Below, in pieces: positions 52,924-62,713 of a stretch of 64,000 bases of DNA. Under the pieces are notes generated by a model that was given only the letters and a program-made list of their open reading frames with translations, did not search any database and was not told the origin of the DNA. How positions within the stretch are numbered: position 1 is the stretch's first letter; each line of letters begins with the position of its first letter. Source of the stretch: Helicobacteraceae bacterium (GTDB lineage Bacteria > Campylobacterota > Campylobacteria > Campylobacterales > SZUA-545); the NCBI GenBank assembly GCA_031275395.1, contig JAISOU010000032.1, positions 5,977 through 69,976 on the forward strand, given 5' to 3'. A program made the translations under genes and the position numbers.

Positions 52924-53123
52924 AACCAAGCAAATACGAAAAGTTAATAGCGCCAAACGCCTATCGATCACCGCGCTTTGACGAGCGCTTCCCCGCTAAG
53001 TTATTTCGCCCCGCCCCTTTGCTTTTGCGATCCGCTCATCTGTCTAGCGACGCTCAATCATTTCTATGCAACCGCAATATGCTATGATTCGATCTTTTGT
53101 CGCTTCTATTCATCATTCCTTTC

Positions 53124-53197
53124 GCCCCAATAGCTCATTCGGATAGAGCGCAGGCTTCCTAAGCTTGAGGCGGCAGGTTCGAATCCTGCTTGGGGCA
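53124..53197 (+). tRNA. tRNA-Arg (anticodon CCT)
   Basis: Acceptor GCCCCAA/TTGGGGC, D arm GCTC/GAGC with loop ATTCGGATA, anticodon stem CAGGC/GCTTG around TTCCTAA (anticodon CCT, reading AGG), T arm GCAGG/CCTGC, discriminator A. CCA is not encoded, unlike the other two tRNAs in the window. Confidence 0.95.
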
Positions 53198-53270
53198 TAT
53201 CTAAACAATCCCGTTCTACGACAAGGTTTAAGAGATAAAACCGTCGTTTAAGTTTTCGCCGTTTCCTCTT

Positions 53271-53438
53271 TTAGCCGCTTCTTTTCGATAGATATGGCGC
53301 TACGTAACGTTCGTAGCGAACGGGTTTTAGCTTGCTAATATCCACGATAATTAAGCCGTCGATACAGTTGTTAAATTCTGGATCGTAGCCAAAATCGACA
53401 AACTGAACGCCGCCCGTTTCGCACAACTCCGAATACAG
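53271..53438 (-). pseudogene. C-terminal remnant of an unidentified protein
   Basis: Open minus-strand frame of 56 codons with no proper start; it reads from the edge of repeat element 3 as ELCETGGVQFVDFGYDPEF, NNCIDGLIIVDISKLKPVR and YERYVAPYLSKRSG, then stops. Protein-like composition with a natural ending shows the last part of a real gene whose upstream portion has been replaced by the repeat. In-frame TGA lies inside the repeat arm. The family is not recognised with confidence. Confidence 0.65.
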
Positions 53439-53639
53439 TCATTCCCGCGTAGGCGGGAATCCAAACCAAAAACCAATGCATTGCGATCGCCTTCAATTTG
53501 AATACGCACGCTTCCTTCGCGCCTTGCGCTCCTCCGCTCCCTCCGCGACTGCGCTCCTCCGCTTCGCTCCGCGAGCGGTCGCTCCGCTTTGGAGCGGGCG
53601 CTTCGCGTATTTGGATTCCCGCCTACGCGGGAATGACTG
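53436..53639. repeat. MITE-like element 3 with perfect 30-base terminal inverted repeats
   Basis: Left arm 53436-53465 and right arm 53610-53639 are exact reverse complements over 30 bases. Each arm contains ATTCCCGCGTAGGCGGGAAT, itself a hairpin and an exact ATTCCC-N8-GGGAAT (neisserial dRS3-type) core. The 144-base interior has further short hairpins (GCTCC/GGAGC) and a 19-base match to element 2. No transposase inside. From the tRNA-Arg end (53198) to 53742 there is otherwise only the remnant at 53271-53438 and nothing else recognised. Confidence 0.9.
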
Positions 53640-53742
53640 CAAATGTAGGTTTTGCGGGTAAATGCGTAGGGTATTAGAAACGCGTAAGTCTTGGTTTGGA
53701 TTTAAGCCTGTCTATTCAAACGGCAAAAACGAGGGTTTTTAA

Positions 53743-54852
53743 TTAAACGTTTAGTATAGGAGCTATGCGATCGAATAGCTGTTCGTAGGTGTAAGTTTCC
53801 TTGAAATCTTTGATTCTGCCGCCCGCCGCGTTCGCATGTCCGCCGCCGCCGAAAAGTTTCGCCGCCATAACGCTAACGTCGATCTTGCCGTCGGCGCGAA
53901 GGCTTATGTTGCCGTTTCTGCCTACATCGAGAATAAAATCGTAATCGGGGCATTGGCTTAGAAAGGCGTTGCCCAATACCGATATATTGCCGATCTGAAA
54001 GGTTAAAATCCCTTTATGCCCTTCGTAATTTACTTTCATACGATCGCGGTTTTGTATAAGCAGTTTTGTTACGAAACGCGCGGAAAGATTATCGATCGTA
54101 TCGCGTTCGCCGCCGCCCCTTAAATAACTTTTTTTGATCGCTATGATCTGATCGTCAAGATCAATATTGCGATAACCTTCAAGATACTCGAACGCCGCTT
54201 CCAAAAGGCTTAAATGATAGTCGTTTTCCTCGAAGCTAAACAGCGCCGAGCTGATCTCTCTAGCGTCCATAACCAAGCGATTTAGCGCTTTGCCAAACTC
54301 AAAGCGATCGCGTTCGTCTTCTAACCACAGATCGTAGGCGTTAACGCACGCGACGTATTCGCCAAGCTCTTTATCTCTCGCCGCTTCGCAATCGCCGACG
54401 CGCTCGCTACACCAATCATATACGATCTTTGTCGCGCACTTTGATTCGTCTAAAAAATACCACTCAAACTCTTCGGCTAAAGCCGCGCCGCTTTTGTGAT
54501 GATCGAGCAGTTTTAACTCGATCTTATGTCCGGATTTTTTCAAAGAGCCCACAATCTCGTTAATCAGTTTGCAATCTTCTCTCGTTATATTCAGATCGCT
54601 AATCAATATAAGATTTTCATCGCGGTTAGGCGTTTTTTCTATCAGCGATCCGATTAACGATAATTTCGCGCTTACCTCCAACCCGTAGCCCGAATTAAAT
54701 CGTTTTGTTTGCCCCAAAAACCGCTTTGCGACTAACTGGGCGCTATATCCGTCCAGATCGTTGTGCGAAAGGTGATAAATATAGTTTTTGGACGGCGCGT
54801 TTTTAACGACGTCAAGATCGTTTAGCCGTTCGCGCAAATCGCTAAAAGTCAT
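53743..54852 (-). CDS. DHH-family phosphoesterase
   Basis: 369 residues. [13 protein letters not shown] (motif I), LISDLNIT (motif II), LLDHHKSG (the DHH motif) and the DHHA1 C-terminal [13 protein letters not shown]. These bind two Mn2+ ions and cut phosphodiester bonds, e.g. short RNA (NrnA/oligoribonuclease) or cyclic dinucleotides. Without an Orn in this phylum, NrnA-type RNA or pGpG clearance is plausible, which would tie to the c-di-GMP proteins here, but this is inference. Overlaps nrdB by 11 bases. Confidence 0.87.
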   Translation of the reverse strand: MTFSDLRERLNDLDVVKNAPSKNYIYHLSHNDLDGYSAQLVAKRFLGQTKRFNSGYGLEVSAKLSLIGSLIEKTPNRDENLILISDLNITREDCKLINEIVGSLKKSGHKIELKLLDHHKSGAALAEEFEWYFLDESKCATKIVYDWCSERVGDCEAARDKELGEYVACVNAYDLWLEDERDRFEFGKALNRLVMDAREISSALFSFEENDYHLSLLEAAFEYLEGYRNIDLDDQIIAIKKSYLRGGGERDTIDNLSARFVTKLLIQNRDRMKVNYEGHKGILTFQIGNISVLGNAFLSQCPDYDFILDVGRNGNISLRADGKIDVSVMAAKLFGGGGHANAAGGRIKDFKETYTYEQLFDRIAPILNV

Positions 54853-55861
54853 CGAAGCTCAAACTTCCCTTCGAGTAGTTGCTCACGGTCGCCTCGAAAA
54901 AGTTGCTCTTTTGCTCGTTAAACTGACTAAACTTATCGACCCATTTAATCGGGTGTTGCGCGTTGTAAAGCGGCTTTAGCCCAACCGCTTTCAAACGATT
55001 ATCGGCAAGATATTTAATATACTGATCGATAATCTGATCGGTAAAACCTAATATGCTGTTATTGGATATATACTGCCCCCATTCGATCTCCAATTTTGTC
55101 GCCTCGTCGAACATCTCGTAGGCTTTAGCTTCTAGCTCTTTGGTGAAAAGATCGGGACGCTCTTTACGAAGCGAATTAAGGATATTTTGAAACATAAGCA
55201 AATGGCTGATCTCGTCGCGCTGAATAAAGCGGATCATCTGCGCGCTACCAAGCATTTTGCCCGCTCGCGCTAACGTATACATCGCCGTAAAACCGCTATA
55301 AAAATACACGCCCTCCAAAATCTGTATGGCATACATAGCCAAAACTTTCATCTCGTCGGTAGGATTATTAACAAGCGCGTCGTAAACGGAAGCGATATAG
55401 CTGTTTTTTTTGTATAAGAGCGCGTCTTTGCGCCACATATCGTAGATCTCTTCGGTATTTTCGCTGATACTCTCTACCATCACGGCGTAGCTAGAGCTAT
55501 GTAAAGCCTCTTCAAAACTCTGCCGCGCCACAAGCACGTTGATTTCGGGCGCGGTGATGATCGGGTTGATATTGTCCTGCAACTGGTTGGTTTGAATGCT
55601 GTCCATAAAGATCAGCTGACTTAAAACCAGATCGTACATACGCTTTTCTTCCGCGCTCAATATTTTGTAGTCCTTCGCGTCCTGCGTCATATCGACCTCT
55701 TTGGGGAACCACGTGTTTGCGAGCATTAAATCCCAAAGATTGATCGCCCATTGATATTTAACCTTGGTCAGTTCTACAAGACCCGTAGGATTGCCCGAGA
55801 TGATCTTGCGATCGTCTACTCCCTCTTTGGATAGCGGGTTATATATGATTTTGCGGCTCAT
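54842..55861 (-). CDS. nrdB: Ribonucleotide reductase class Ia beta subunit
   Basis: 339 residues from ATG 55861 (AAAGG upstream; a TTG precedes it). [30 protein letters not shown] and [14 protein letters not shown] carry the Asp/Glu/His ligands of the diiron centre, and a Tyr (HSSSY) is in radical-site context. It holds the radical for NrdA, which is not in the window. Length slightly under E. coli NrdB but normal for Campylobacterota. Confidence 0.95.
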   Translation of the reverse strand: MSRKIIYNPLSKEGVDDRKIISGNPTGLVELTKVKYQWAINLWDLMLANTWFPKEVDMTQDAKDYKILSAEEKRMYDLVLSQLIFMDSIQTNQLQDNINPIITAPEINVLVARQSFEEALHSSSYAVMVESISENTEEIYDMWRKDALLYKKNSYIASVYDALVNNPTDEMKVLAMYAIQILEGVYFYSGFTAMYTLARAGKMLGSAQMIRFIQRDEISHLLMFQNILNSLRKERPDLFTKELEAKAYEMFDEATKLEIEWGQYISNNSILGFTDQIIDQYIKYLADNRLKAVGLKPLYNAQHPIKWVDKFSQFNEQKSNFFEATVSNYSKGSLSFDDF

Positions 55862-55966
55862 CAAACGCCTTTCCCAAAAGAAATATCCGTATTATACTAT
55901 TCGCCATAATATCGCCGAAAAAGCGCCGCTAAAACTTGATAGCGAGTTTTACAGAAAGGAGTTTCG

Positions 55967-56680
55967 TTGCAACCGCGTATTCTGCTTAGCCTTGCGATCG
56001 CCGTAGCGCTCTATTTGCCGATTTTGGCGGCGTTCTTCTTTATTTTACGATCGCTCGAGTTTGAACGCGCGCAGAGGCAAGAGTTTATTCCGATTGCGTT
56101 AAGCTACTTTGAAGAGCCGATCGCGCCTAGCGTCGCGACGCCTCCGCAACCGGCGATCGCCGCGCCAAACGTCGCCGACCCAAAACCGCCGGCGGAAGAA
56201 AAAACCCCGATCGAGCCAAAAAGCGAAGCTGGCGCGTTAAGCGCGAGCGAATTAAACGCCCTTTTCGCTCCGACGACTCTCGACGAACAGACGGCGCAAA
56301 GCGCAAAACCTAGCGAAACGCCAAGCGCGATCGCGGCGGAGCTAGGCGATCTTTACGGACTGATGATCCGCGAGCTAACGCCCGAAGAACGCCGTTTTAT
56401 GGAACAAAACCTTAACCCGATTCAGACAATCACGCAACGTTATCTGTGGCAAAGAGGTTATCCGCGTTTGGCGGTTACGAAAGGAATGAGCGGCGAAGTT
56501 ATACTCGGCTTCACGCTTTTTCCCAACGGCGATATTTCGTCGATCGAAACGATCAGAAGCTCCGGCTGGAGTTTGCTAGACGATCACGCGATCGAAACGA
56601 TCCTTGTCGCTTACAAAGATTATCCGCGTCCAAGCGAACAAGTCCGCGTCCGAATGCGCGTTACCTACCAATATCGTTAA
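55967..56680 (+). CDS. TonB-like energy transducer
   Basis: 237 residues from TTG 55967 with AAAGGAG five bases upstream. One N-terminal membrane segment (about 8-28), Pro-rich periplasmic linker (about 45-90, PPQPAIAAPNVADPKPP), a helical connector and a C-terminal TonB domain (VILGFTLFPNGDISSIETIRSSGWSLLD, given here as its core FTLFPNGDISSIE). Links the ExbBD motor to outer-membrane receptors. No exbB/exbD or receptor gene is adjacent. TolA-like function is an alternative. Confidence 0.85.
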   Translation: MQPRILLSLAIAVALYLPILAAFFFILRSLEFERAQRQEFIPIALSYFEEPIAPSVATPPQPAIAAPNVADPKPPAEEKTPIEPKSEAGALSASELNALFAPTTLDEQTAQSAKPSETPSAIAAELGDLYGLMIRELTPEERRFMEQNLNPIQTITQRYLWQRGYPRLAVTKGMSGEVILGFTLFPNGDISSIETIRSSGWSLLDDHAIETILVAYKDYPRPSEQVRVRMRVTYQYR

Positions 56681-57348
56681 ACGATCGCGGTTTTATCGAT
56701 CGCGTTAAGAGCGAGGCGCAGATCCGCTACAGCCTCTTTTTTCGCGTTTTGATTGAGCCGCAGATAGCCTAGCGAAAAGCTCGGCGCGACCATAGCGCGA
56801 TCAAACGCGCAGCGCCACAATCTGCCCCGCGCCGCCTCGATCGTTTCGTTTGACTCGCACAGCGCGCTAAAGGCTTGCTTTCCCAAAGCGATAATAATTT
56901 TGGGCTTAAGCCGCTCGACTTCGGCGACAAGATAGCTTTTACACGCCGCGAGAACCGCCGCGTCCGCCTTTCCGCGCGAGTGGCATTTAATTGCGGCGGC
57001 GACATAAACGTCGTCGATCGTTAGCCCCATAGCTTTTTCGATCATATTCTTTAGCATTTCGCCCGAATCGCCGCAGAACCATCTACCCGTTTCGTCTTCG
57101 CGCGCGCTTGGCTCGTCGATTACGATCATAATTTGGTTTTTCATCGCGCCCGCGCCGATCAGCGCATTTTTGCGAAGTTTGGCTAAATGGCATAGGTGGC
57201 AGTTTGCGATCATATCGCCAAGCCGTTTGGGTTCTTTCGGCAGATTTTCGCTTTGGACAATCGGCTCGCTTTGAAAATATCGCTCGCCAAAACGTTTCAG
57301 CGCGTAAAGTTTCGATAGTTGTTTTAGTAAAATTAAACGTCGTTGCAT
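56677..57348 (-). CDS. Uracil-DNA glycosylase family 4-like protein with altered motifs
   Basis: 223 residues from ATG 57348; the frame upstream runs antisense into ybeY and is not real. Four Cys fit an Fe-S cluster (CHLCH, then KCHSRG and AACKSYL). Motif A reads DEPSARED instead of GEAPGxxED, the uracil-pocket motif WFCGDSG instead of PFVGxAG, and the catalytic HPS is APS (VAPSFSLGYLRLN). So the fold is recognisable but canonical active-site residues differ. It may process another lesion or be inactive. Stop overlaps the convergent TonB gene by four bases. Confidence 0.8.
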   Translation of the reverse strand: MQRRLILLKQLSKLYALKRFGERYFQSEPIVQSENLPKEPKRLGDMIANCHLCHLAKLRKNALIGAGAMKNQIMIVIDEPSAREDETGRWFCGDSGEMLKNMIEKAMGLTIDDVYVAAAIKCHSRGKADAAVLAACKSYLVAEVERLKPKIIIALGKQAFSALCESNETIEAARGRLWRCAFDRAMVAPSFSLGYLRLNQNAKKEAVADLRLALNAIDKTAIV

Positions 57349-57391
57349 CGCGCAATTATCGTAAAAAAGCGCTTTTTGCCGATAATGTCGT

Positions 57392-57802
57392 ATGATAGAT
57401 TTTGCCAACGAAACCGATTTTAGCTTCGATCCGTCTCCGTTAGAAACGATCGCGCAGGAATTGAGCGATAAGAGGATAGAGCTTATTTTGATCGACGACG
57501 ATTTTATGCGCGAGCTGAATAGCAAAACTCGCGGTATTTGCAAAACGACCGACGTTCTTAGCTTTCCGATCGCCGCTTTCGCCCATTCGCCGCTAGGATC
57601 GATAGCGATCTCGATCGATACCGCCGCAAAACAAGCCAAAGCCTTTGGACATAGCGTGGAAAGCGAAATTGCCATTTTATTCCTGCACGGACTTTTGCAC
57701 CTTTTGGGATTGGATCACGAAAAAGATAACGGAGAGATGGCGCTTAAAGAGGCCGAGTTGCGCGCGCGCTTTAACCTACCGATCGTCCTTACGGAACGCT
57801 AA
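57392..57802 (+). CDS. ybeY: Endoribonuclease YbeY
   Basis: 136 residues. LHGLLHLLGLDHEKD supplies the three His of the zinc site (HGxxHLxGxDH) and KTTDVLSFP is the conserved upstream motif. It trims the 3' end of 16S rRNA and performs ribosome quality control. ATG start 43 bases from the divergent glycosylase-like gene; convergent with rimO. Normal length for the phylum. Confidence 0.95.
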   Translation: MIDFANETDFSFDPSPLETIAQELSDKRIELILIDDDFMRELNSKTRGICKTTDVLSFPIAAFAHSPLGSIAISIDTAAKQAKAFGHSVESEIAILFLHGLLHLLGLDHEKDNGEMALKEAELRARFNLPIVLTER

Positions 57803-57841
57803 AACAACGATCGCTAACGGCGATCCGCGAATTACCCTACC

Positions 57842-59149
57842 CTACCCGTCTAAAAGTTTGGCGATTAAAAGCGAATCGGTTGCGGCTATAATTTGAGCGC
57901 GCCCGATCGACGTTGGTTTAATATCGTCGATCTCGCTTTCGTTAATCAAAATCGGCGGATCTATTTGAGGCGACCAATCAAGATTTTTAGCCGCGATTAA
58001 ATGCTCCGACTCTTCGCTTGCGCCGTCGATCGCTACCGTTACGATCGAGCCTATCACTTTTTTTAGCCGTTTTTTATGCGCGGATTTTAATAATTTTTGC
58101 GCGATTTTCATACGAGTCTGAATAGTTTTGCTATCGACTTTGCCGCGCATTTTGTTTGAAGTCGTCCCCTCTTCGTCGCTAAAAGCAAATAGGCTTACGC
58201 GATCAAAAACTCCGGTCTTAATTACCTCGCAAAGCGCCGTAAAATCCGCTTCGCTCTCATAGGGGTGTCCGATAATAAACGCCGTTCTTATATAGACGTT
58301 TTTAATCTCTCTTGCCTTTGCTATAAGCGCGAAAGTTTTTTGCGCGTTCAAGCCGCGTTTCATTGTCTTTAGCATACGATCGCTTACGTGCTGAATCGGC
58401 ATATCAAAATATGGGGCAAATCGTTTTGAATTGGCGATAGTCGCGATCAGTTTAAGAGAGGTTGTAGCGGGATAGAGATAACAGATTCTGGCGCGTTTAA
58501 CGCCTTCGATCTGATCGATCTTTTCAATCAGATCGCATAAGCCGTTTTTTAATCCTATATCGCGTCCGTAACTACTAGTGTCTTGCGCGATCAGACTAAA
58601 ATCAAAATAACCCTTTCTAACAAGAGTTACAATCTCGTTAATAACGCTTTCAAGCGATCGGGAACGCAACTTTCCTTTGAAACTCGGAATTGCGCAAAAG
58701 GAGCAGCGCTGATTACACCCTTCGGCAATCTTAATATAGGCGTGATACGCGCTTGCGGTAACGACTCGCTCCTCGTTCGATTGTAAAAAAACCTGATCTG
58801 AAAAAGCGCTTTGTTTTTTTAATATCAATTCGTCAATCTTCGCGTAATCCCCTACTCCCGTAAAAATATCGACTTCGGGCAGCTCTTTAATCAGCTCTTC
58901 GCGGTAACGCTCCGATAAACAGCCGCTTACAATCAAAAGCGCGCCCGCCTTTTTTCTTTTTGCCGCGCTCAAAATCGCCTCTATACTTTCGGTTTTTGCC
59001 GCTTCTATAAAACCGCAGGTATTAACGATAATCAGATCGGCTTCTTCGAGATTTTGCGTTATTTCGCACTCTTTAAGCCGTCCTAACATTATCTCGCTAT
59101 CGACTAGATTTTTCGTGCAGCCAAGACTGATCAGATGAAGTTTTTGCAA
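57842..59149 (-). CDS. rimO: Ribosomal protein S12 methylthiotransferase RimO
   Basis: 435 residues, TTG start one base after the panC stop. UPF0004 domain with Cys in SLGCTKNLVDSE, NTCGFIEAAK and VSGCLSERY; radical-SAM CNQRCSFC (about residue 145) followed by IPSFKGKLRSR, which marks RimO; TRAM domain at the end. Adds a methylthio group to Asp88 of S12. Distinct from miaB at 7875. Confidence 0.95.
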   Translation of the reverse strand: MQKLHLISLGCTKNLVDSEIMLGRLKECEITQNLEEADLIIVNTCGFIEAAKTESIEAILSAAKRKKAGALLIVSGCLSERYREELIKELPEVDIFTGVGDYAKIDELILKKQSAFSDQVFLQSNEERVVTASAYHAYIKIAEGCNQRCSFCAIPSFKGKLRSRSLESVINEIVTLVRKGYFDFSLIAQDTSSYGRDIGLKNGLCDLIEKIDQIEGVKRARICYLYPATTSLKLIATIANSKRFAPYFDMPIQHVSDRMLKTMKRGLNAQKTFALIAKAREIKNVYIRTAFIIGHPYESEADFTALCEVIKTGVFDRVSLFAFSDEEGTTSNKMRGKVDSKTIQTRMKIAQKLLKSAHKKRLKKVIGSIVTVAIDGASEESEHLIAAKNLDWSPQIDPPILINESEIDDIKPTSIGRAQIIAATDSLLIAKLLDG

Positions 59150-59150
59150 C

Positions 59151-59972
59151 TTATATCCACATATTATCTATTAAGCGCGTAGCGCCTACTCTTGCCGCGA
59201 TTAAAATAATCGTTTCGCCCTTTTTGATCGTATCGATAGGCTTAAAATCCCGATCGACAATAGCGATATAATCGATCGTAAGAGGTTTTAAGACCTCGCC
59301 AATCGCCTGAACGATCGCCAATGATCGGGTTTCATTTTTCTTAATTAGTTTGCTAGCCTCTAATAGCGAACTCGATAGTTTAAGCGCCTCGTTTTTTTCG
59401 CTTTCAGACAAATAGGCGTTTCGACTGCTTAGAGCAAGTCCGCTAATCTCCCTTGTCGTTTCGCACGGTATAATTTCTATATCGGTAAAAAACGATTTTG
59501 CCATTTTAGTTATTAGCCATAATTGTTGCGCGTCTTTCTTGCCAAAATATGCGCGTTGCGGTTTAATAAGATTAAACAGTTTCATAACGACCGTTAGCGC
59601 TCCGTCAAAATGAAGAGGGCGAATCTTTCCTTCATAAATCGCGCCGCCGATCGACGGAGCGCGAATCGCGGGTTCGTCTTCGCCGTAAATCTCTTCGGTT
59701 TTTGGTATAAACAGCAAATCGACGAGCGCCGCGCGACACAAAGCGATATCCGCCTCCTCTTTACGAGGATATTTTTCAAAATCCTCGCCCGCGCTAAATT
59801 GCGCTGGATTAACAAAAATACTGACGACGACAAACTCGTTCTCTTTTTTTGCCCGCTCGACAAGGCTTAAATGCCCTGCGTGTAAAGCGCCCATAGTCGG
59901 CGCAAAACCAACGCTTCCGCCCGCGCTTCGTAGGGCGTTTTTTAGCTCCCCGATACCTCTTGCAATGATCAC
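59151..59972 (-). CDS. panC: Pantothenate synthetase
   Basis: 273 residues from [29 protein letters not shown], the ATP-binding [11 protein letters not shown] and the KMSKS-like [10 protein letters not shown] are all present. Joins pantoate and beta-alanine to pantothenate for coenzyme A. First of a two-gene minus unit with rimO; divergent from prfB. Confidence 0.96.
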   Translation of the reverse strand: MIIARGIGELKNALRSAGGSVGFAPTMGALHAGHLSLVERAKKENEFVVVSIFVNPAQFSAGEDFEKYPRKEEADIALCRAALVDLLFIPKTEEIYGEDEPAIRAPSIGGAIYEGKIRPLHFDGALTVVMKLFNLIKPQRAYFGKKDAQQLWLITKMAKSFFTDIEIIPCETTREISGLALSSRNAYLSESEKNEALKLSSSLLEASKLIKKNETRSLAIVQAIGEVLKPLTIDYIAIVDRDFKPIDTIKKGETIILIAARVGATRLIDNMWI

Positions 59973-60031
59973 CTTACGCCTTTACGCTACAATCCGCGCT
60001 AAACTTTTGTCGGCATTATACAAGGATAGCG

Positions 60032-61168
60032 GTGATTATCGACTCGTACGAATATGTTGAAAGAATCAAAAGGCTTCAAACGCAGCTTGGCAACGCGCGC
60101 GGGATCATCAGACCCGCAGAGCTTCAGACTCGCTTAAATGAGATTTCAGAGCTTGAAAACGATCAGGATTTTTGGCTCGATCTTCGAAACGCCGCCGCGA
60201 TTCAAAAAGAAAAAGCGCGGCTGGAAAGGGTTTTTTCACGTTTTAACGAAACGACAAACGCCGTCGAAGACGCTTTCGCTCTCTTCGAAATAGCCGCCGC
60301 GGAACAGGACGCCGAAGCTTTACAGGCGTTGAGCGACGAGTTGCCAGACCTAGAAGAAAAAATCGACGCGCTAGAGATCGAGCTAATGTTGGGCGGCGAA
60401 ACCGACGCAAACAACGCGATCGTGAGCATTACGCCCGGCGCGGGCGGCACGGAAAGCCAAGATTGGGCGTCGATCTTATTGCGAATGTATCTGCGTTGGG
60501 CGGAACGGCACGGATTCAAAGCGGAGATTTTGGACTATCAGGACGGCGAGGAAGCGGGAATCAAAGACGCGTCGATCCTAATCAAAGGCGCGAACGCTTA
60601 CGGCTACCTTAAAGCGGAAAATGGAACGCATCGGTTGGTGCGCGTTTCGCCTTTTGACAGCGCCGCGCGTCGGCATACGAGCTTTGCGCAGGTGAGCGTT
60701 TCGCCGGAAATTGACGACGACGTTAATATCGTGATCGACGATAAAGATTTACGAATCGACACATATCGAAGCAGCGGAGCCGGCGGGCAACACGTTAATA
60801 AAACCGAATCGGCGATCAGAATTACGCATATACCCACAGGCGTGGTCGTTCAGTGCCAAAACGATAGAAGTCAGCACAAAAACCGCGACGTAGCGTTTAA
60901 GATGTTGCGATCAAAACTCTATGAATTAGAGATGGAAAAACGCCGCGCAGAAGCCAATAGCGAGATTAAAACGGAGATTGGTTGGGGGCGGCAAATACGA
61001 AGCTACGTTCTATTTCCTTATCAGCAGGTTAAAGACAACCGATCTAAACAGGCGTTTAGCAACGTCAACGCAATTTTAGACGGCGATCTCGATAAACTAA
61101 TCGAGGGCGTTTTGGTTAGTCTGCAACGCGGCGAACCGATCGGTAAAGCGAGCGACGACGAGGAATAA
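60032..61168 (+). CDS. prfB: Peptide chain release factor 2
   Basis: 378 residues from GTG with AAGGA eight bases upstream. The recognition tripeptide SPF ([10 protein letters not shown]) specifies UGA/UAA reading, and [15 protein letters not shown] contains the catalytic GGQ. The frame is continuous: there is no programmed frameshift with an early UGA, in contrast with E. coli. Confirms that UGA is a stop codon in this organism. Confidence 0.96.
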   Translation: MIIDSYEYVERIKRLQTQLGNARGIIRPAELQTRLNEISELENDQDFWLDLRNAAAIQKEKARLERVFSRFNETTNAVEDAFALFEIAAAEQDAEALQALSDELPDLEEKIDALEIELMLGGETDANNAIVSITPGAGGTESQDWASILLRMYLRWAERHGFKAEILDYQDGEEAGIKDASILIKGANAYGYLKAENGTHRLVRVSPFDSAARRHTSFAQVSVSPEIDDDVNIVIDDKDLRIDTYRSSGAGGQHVNKTESAIRITHIPTGVVVQCQNDRSQHKNRDVAFKMLRSKLYELEMEKRRAEANSEIKTEIGWGRQIRSYVLFPYQQVKDNRSKQAFSNVNAILDGDLDKLIEGVLVSLQRGEPIGKASDDEE

Positions 61169-61200
61169 ATAGCGTTTTGTACGCCGTTTTAATACGGAGC

Positions 61201-61764
61201 TTACGCGTTAAAAAATTGATGTTCCAAAAGTATTTTTATTCCTATCCCTATTAGTATAATTCCGCCTAAAAGCTCGGCTTTATTTTTAAGCCGTATGCCG
61301 CTTTTGACGCCGACAATTACGCCAAAATATGAAATCGCAAAGGTTACGACGGCGATAATACAGACCCCGATATAGGGCGATAGATTCATAAAAGATAGGG
61401 TAAGCCCCGCGGCAAGCGCGTCTATACTTGTGGCGATCGCCAGCAGTAAAAACGTTTTATGCGTTATCTGCGTACAGGGCGATTGTTTATCGTTTTCGCT
61501 ATGGTTAAAACTCTCTTTTACCATTTTAAGTCCGATCAATAATAATATCCCGAAAGCAATCCAATGATCGATCGATTCGATCCGTTTGATAATCGCTTGA
61601 CTCGCGAGAAATCCTATTAACGGCATAACTCCCTGAAACGCTCCAAAATAAAGCGCCGCGATTAGGGCGGTTTTTTTTGCGTTAGATATATTTTTCGCTC
61701 CAATGCCTAAAGCGACCGCAAAAGCGTCCATAGACAACGCAAACGCTAAAAAGAATATCTCCAT
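61201..61764 (-). CDS. mntP: Manganese efflux pump MntP
   Basis: 187 residues with six membrane segments and the two repeated motifs of MntP: FALSMDAFAVALGIG and ATSIDALAAGLTLSF, with Asp residues that line the Mn2+ path. Exports excess Mn2+ across the inner membrane. In many bacteria controlled by a yybP-ykoY riboswitch; none is obvious here, the space to the divergent gene being only 58 bases. Convergent with prfB. Confidence 0.94.
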   Translation of the reverse strand: MEIFFLAFALSMDAFAVALGIGAKNISNAKKTALIAALYFGAFQGVMPLIGFLASQAIIKRIESIDHWIAFGILLLIGLKMVKESFNHSENDKQSPCTQITHKTFLLLAIATSIDALAAGLTLSFMNLSPYIGVCIIAVVTFAISYFGVIVGVKSGIRLKNKAELLGGIILIGIGIKILLEHQFFNA

Positions 61765-61822
61765 ACCTGCCTTTTATAACTCGCAATTCTACGATTTACG
61801 CGCTTTAGGCTATGATCTCTTT

Positions 61823-62713
61823 ATGAAAAACCTTCTTTTACTTATCGTCGCGGTAGCGGCGTTTGCCAATCCGTCTTGGTATGGCAAGCCGTCGTCCAAG
61901 TCGTATGAAATCATCGGTTACGGCGCAAGCGTATCCGCAAAAGATGCTGAAGCGGACGCGATCAAAGATATAGGCGATCAGATCGCCGAAGTCGCCGTGT
62001 CGGAAACTAAGTTCAAAGGCGCGGTTATGCGCAACGCGGAGCGCGTCCTAAACCGCGAGGCAAAAGCGCAATTGAAGGGCGCCGAAATCCTTAGGCTAGA
62101 AAAAGAAGGGGCGGGCTTTTTTGCGCGGGCAAGGCTTGATCGCCGCCCGATCGAAACGCGGTTTTTGGAGCGGATCAAACCCGCTGAATGTCTTAAAAAA
62201 AGCGACGGGTTTTTAGCGCGATCGCCCTTTGCGCAGAGCCTGAACAAGGCGGCGGGGTGCGCGGTTGATTTTTCTATAACAAAAAAAGACGATCTATACT
62301 TTGTCGTCGCCAAAAACGCTTCGATCGCGTGGAACGAGGTCGATCTAACGCGCCTTTTTGACGTTAGCCAAAACCCGCAAATTACAATCGCTCCAAGCAA
62401 AAACGAGCTTAAAAAGGGCGAGGAGTTTGAGATAGCGATCGACGCAAACAAAAGCGGTTTTGTAACGCTTTTCGGGCTTAAAGAAAGCGGCGAATTTGAG
62501 TCGCTTAGCGAAACGATCGACGAAAACAAAACGATCGTCTTTCCCGCAAAAGCGGTAATCGACGACGATCGGACTTTGCAAAAGATCTTTTTTATCGCCG
62601 TTTTTAGCCAAGCGCCGATCGAGCGTAAAGCGCCGAAGGGAACTTTTGACGAGCTGATCGCGCTTTTGGATCGCCATATTTACAGCGTCGCCGAAATAAA
62701 AACGAGAAAATAG
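61823..62713 (+). CDS. Secreted LPP20-like/DUF4384 protein
   Basis: 296 residues from ATG 61823 giving signal peptide MKNLLLLIVAVAAFANPSW; longer frames overlap mntP. N-terminal half (YEIIGYGASVSAKDAEADAI) has the LPP20 fold pattern, the second half (SKNELKKGEEFEIAIDANKS, GFVTLFGLKESGEF) matches DUF4384. Such proteins are found in Campylobacterota envelopes, function unknown. A TATGAT box ends six bases before the ATG and no ribosome site is visible, so the message may be leaderless. Confidence 0.8.
   Translation: MKNLLLLIVAVAAFANPSWYGKPSSKSYEIIGYGASVSAKDAEADAIKDIGDQIAEVAVSETKFKGAVMRNAERVLNREAKAQLKGAEILRLEKEGAGFFARARLDRRPIETRFLERIKPAECLKKSDGFLARSPFAQSLNKAAGCAVDFSITKKDDLYFVVAKNASIAWNEVDLTRLFDVSQNPQITIAPSKNELKKGEEFEIAIDANKSGFVTLFGLKESGEFESLSETIDENKTIVFPAKAVIDDDRTLQKIFFIAVFSQAPIERKAPKGTFDELIALLDRHIYSVAEIKTRK

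Noticed and set aside
53476-53661. 61-codon plus-strand ORF inside repeat element 3
   Set aside because: Lies within the inverted-repeat element and consists of palindromic repeats; no coding character.
60032-60110. Programmed +1 frameshift in prfB
   Set aside because: The frame is continuous from GTG to stop, with no internal UGA.
61765-61822. yybP-ykoY manganese riboswitch ahead of mntP
   Set aside because: The gap to the divergent gene is only 58 bases and shows no riboswitch consensus.
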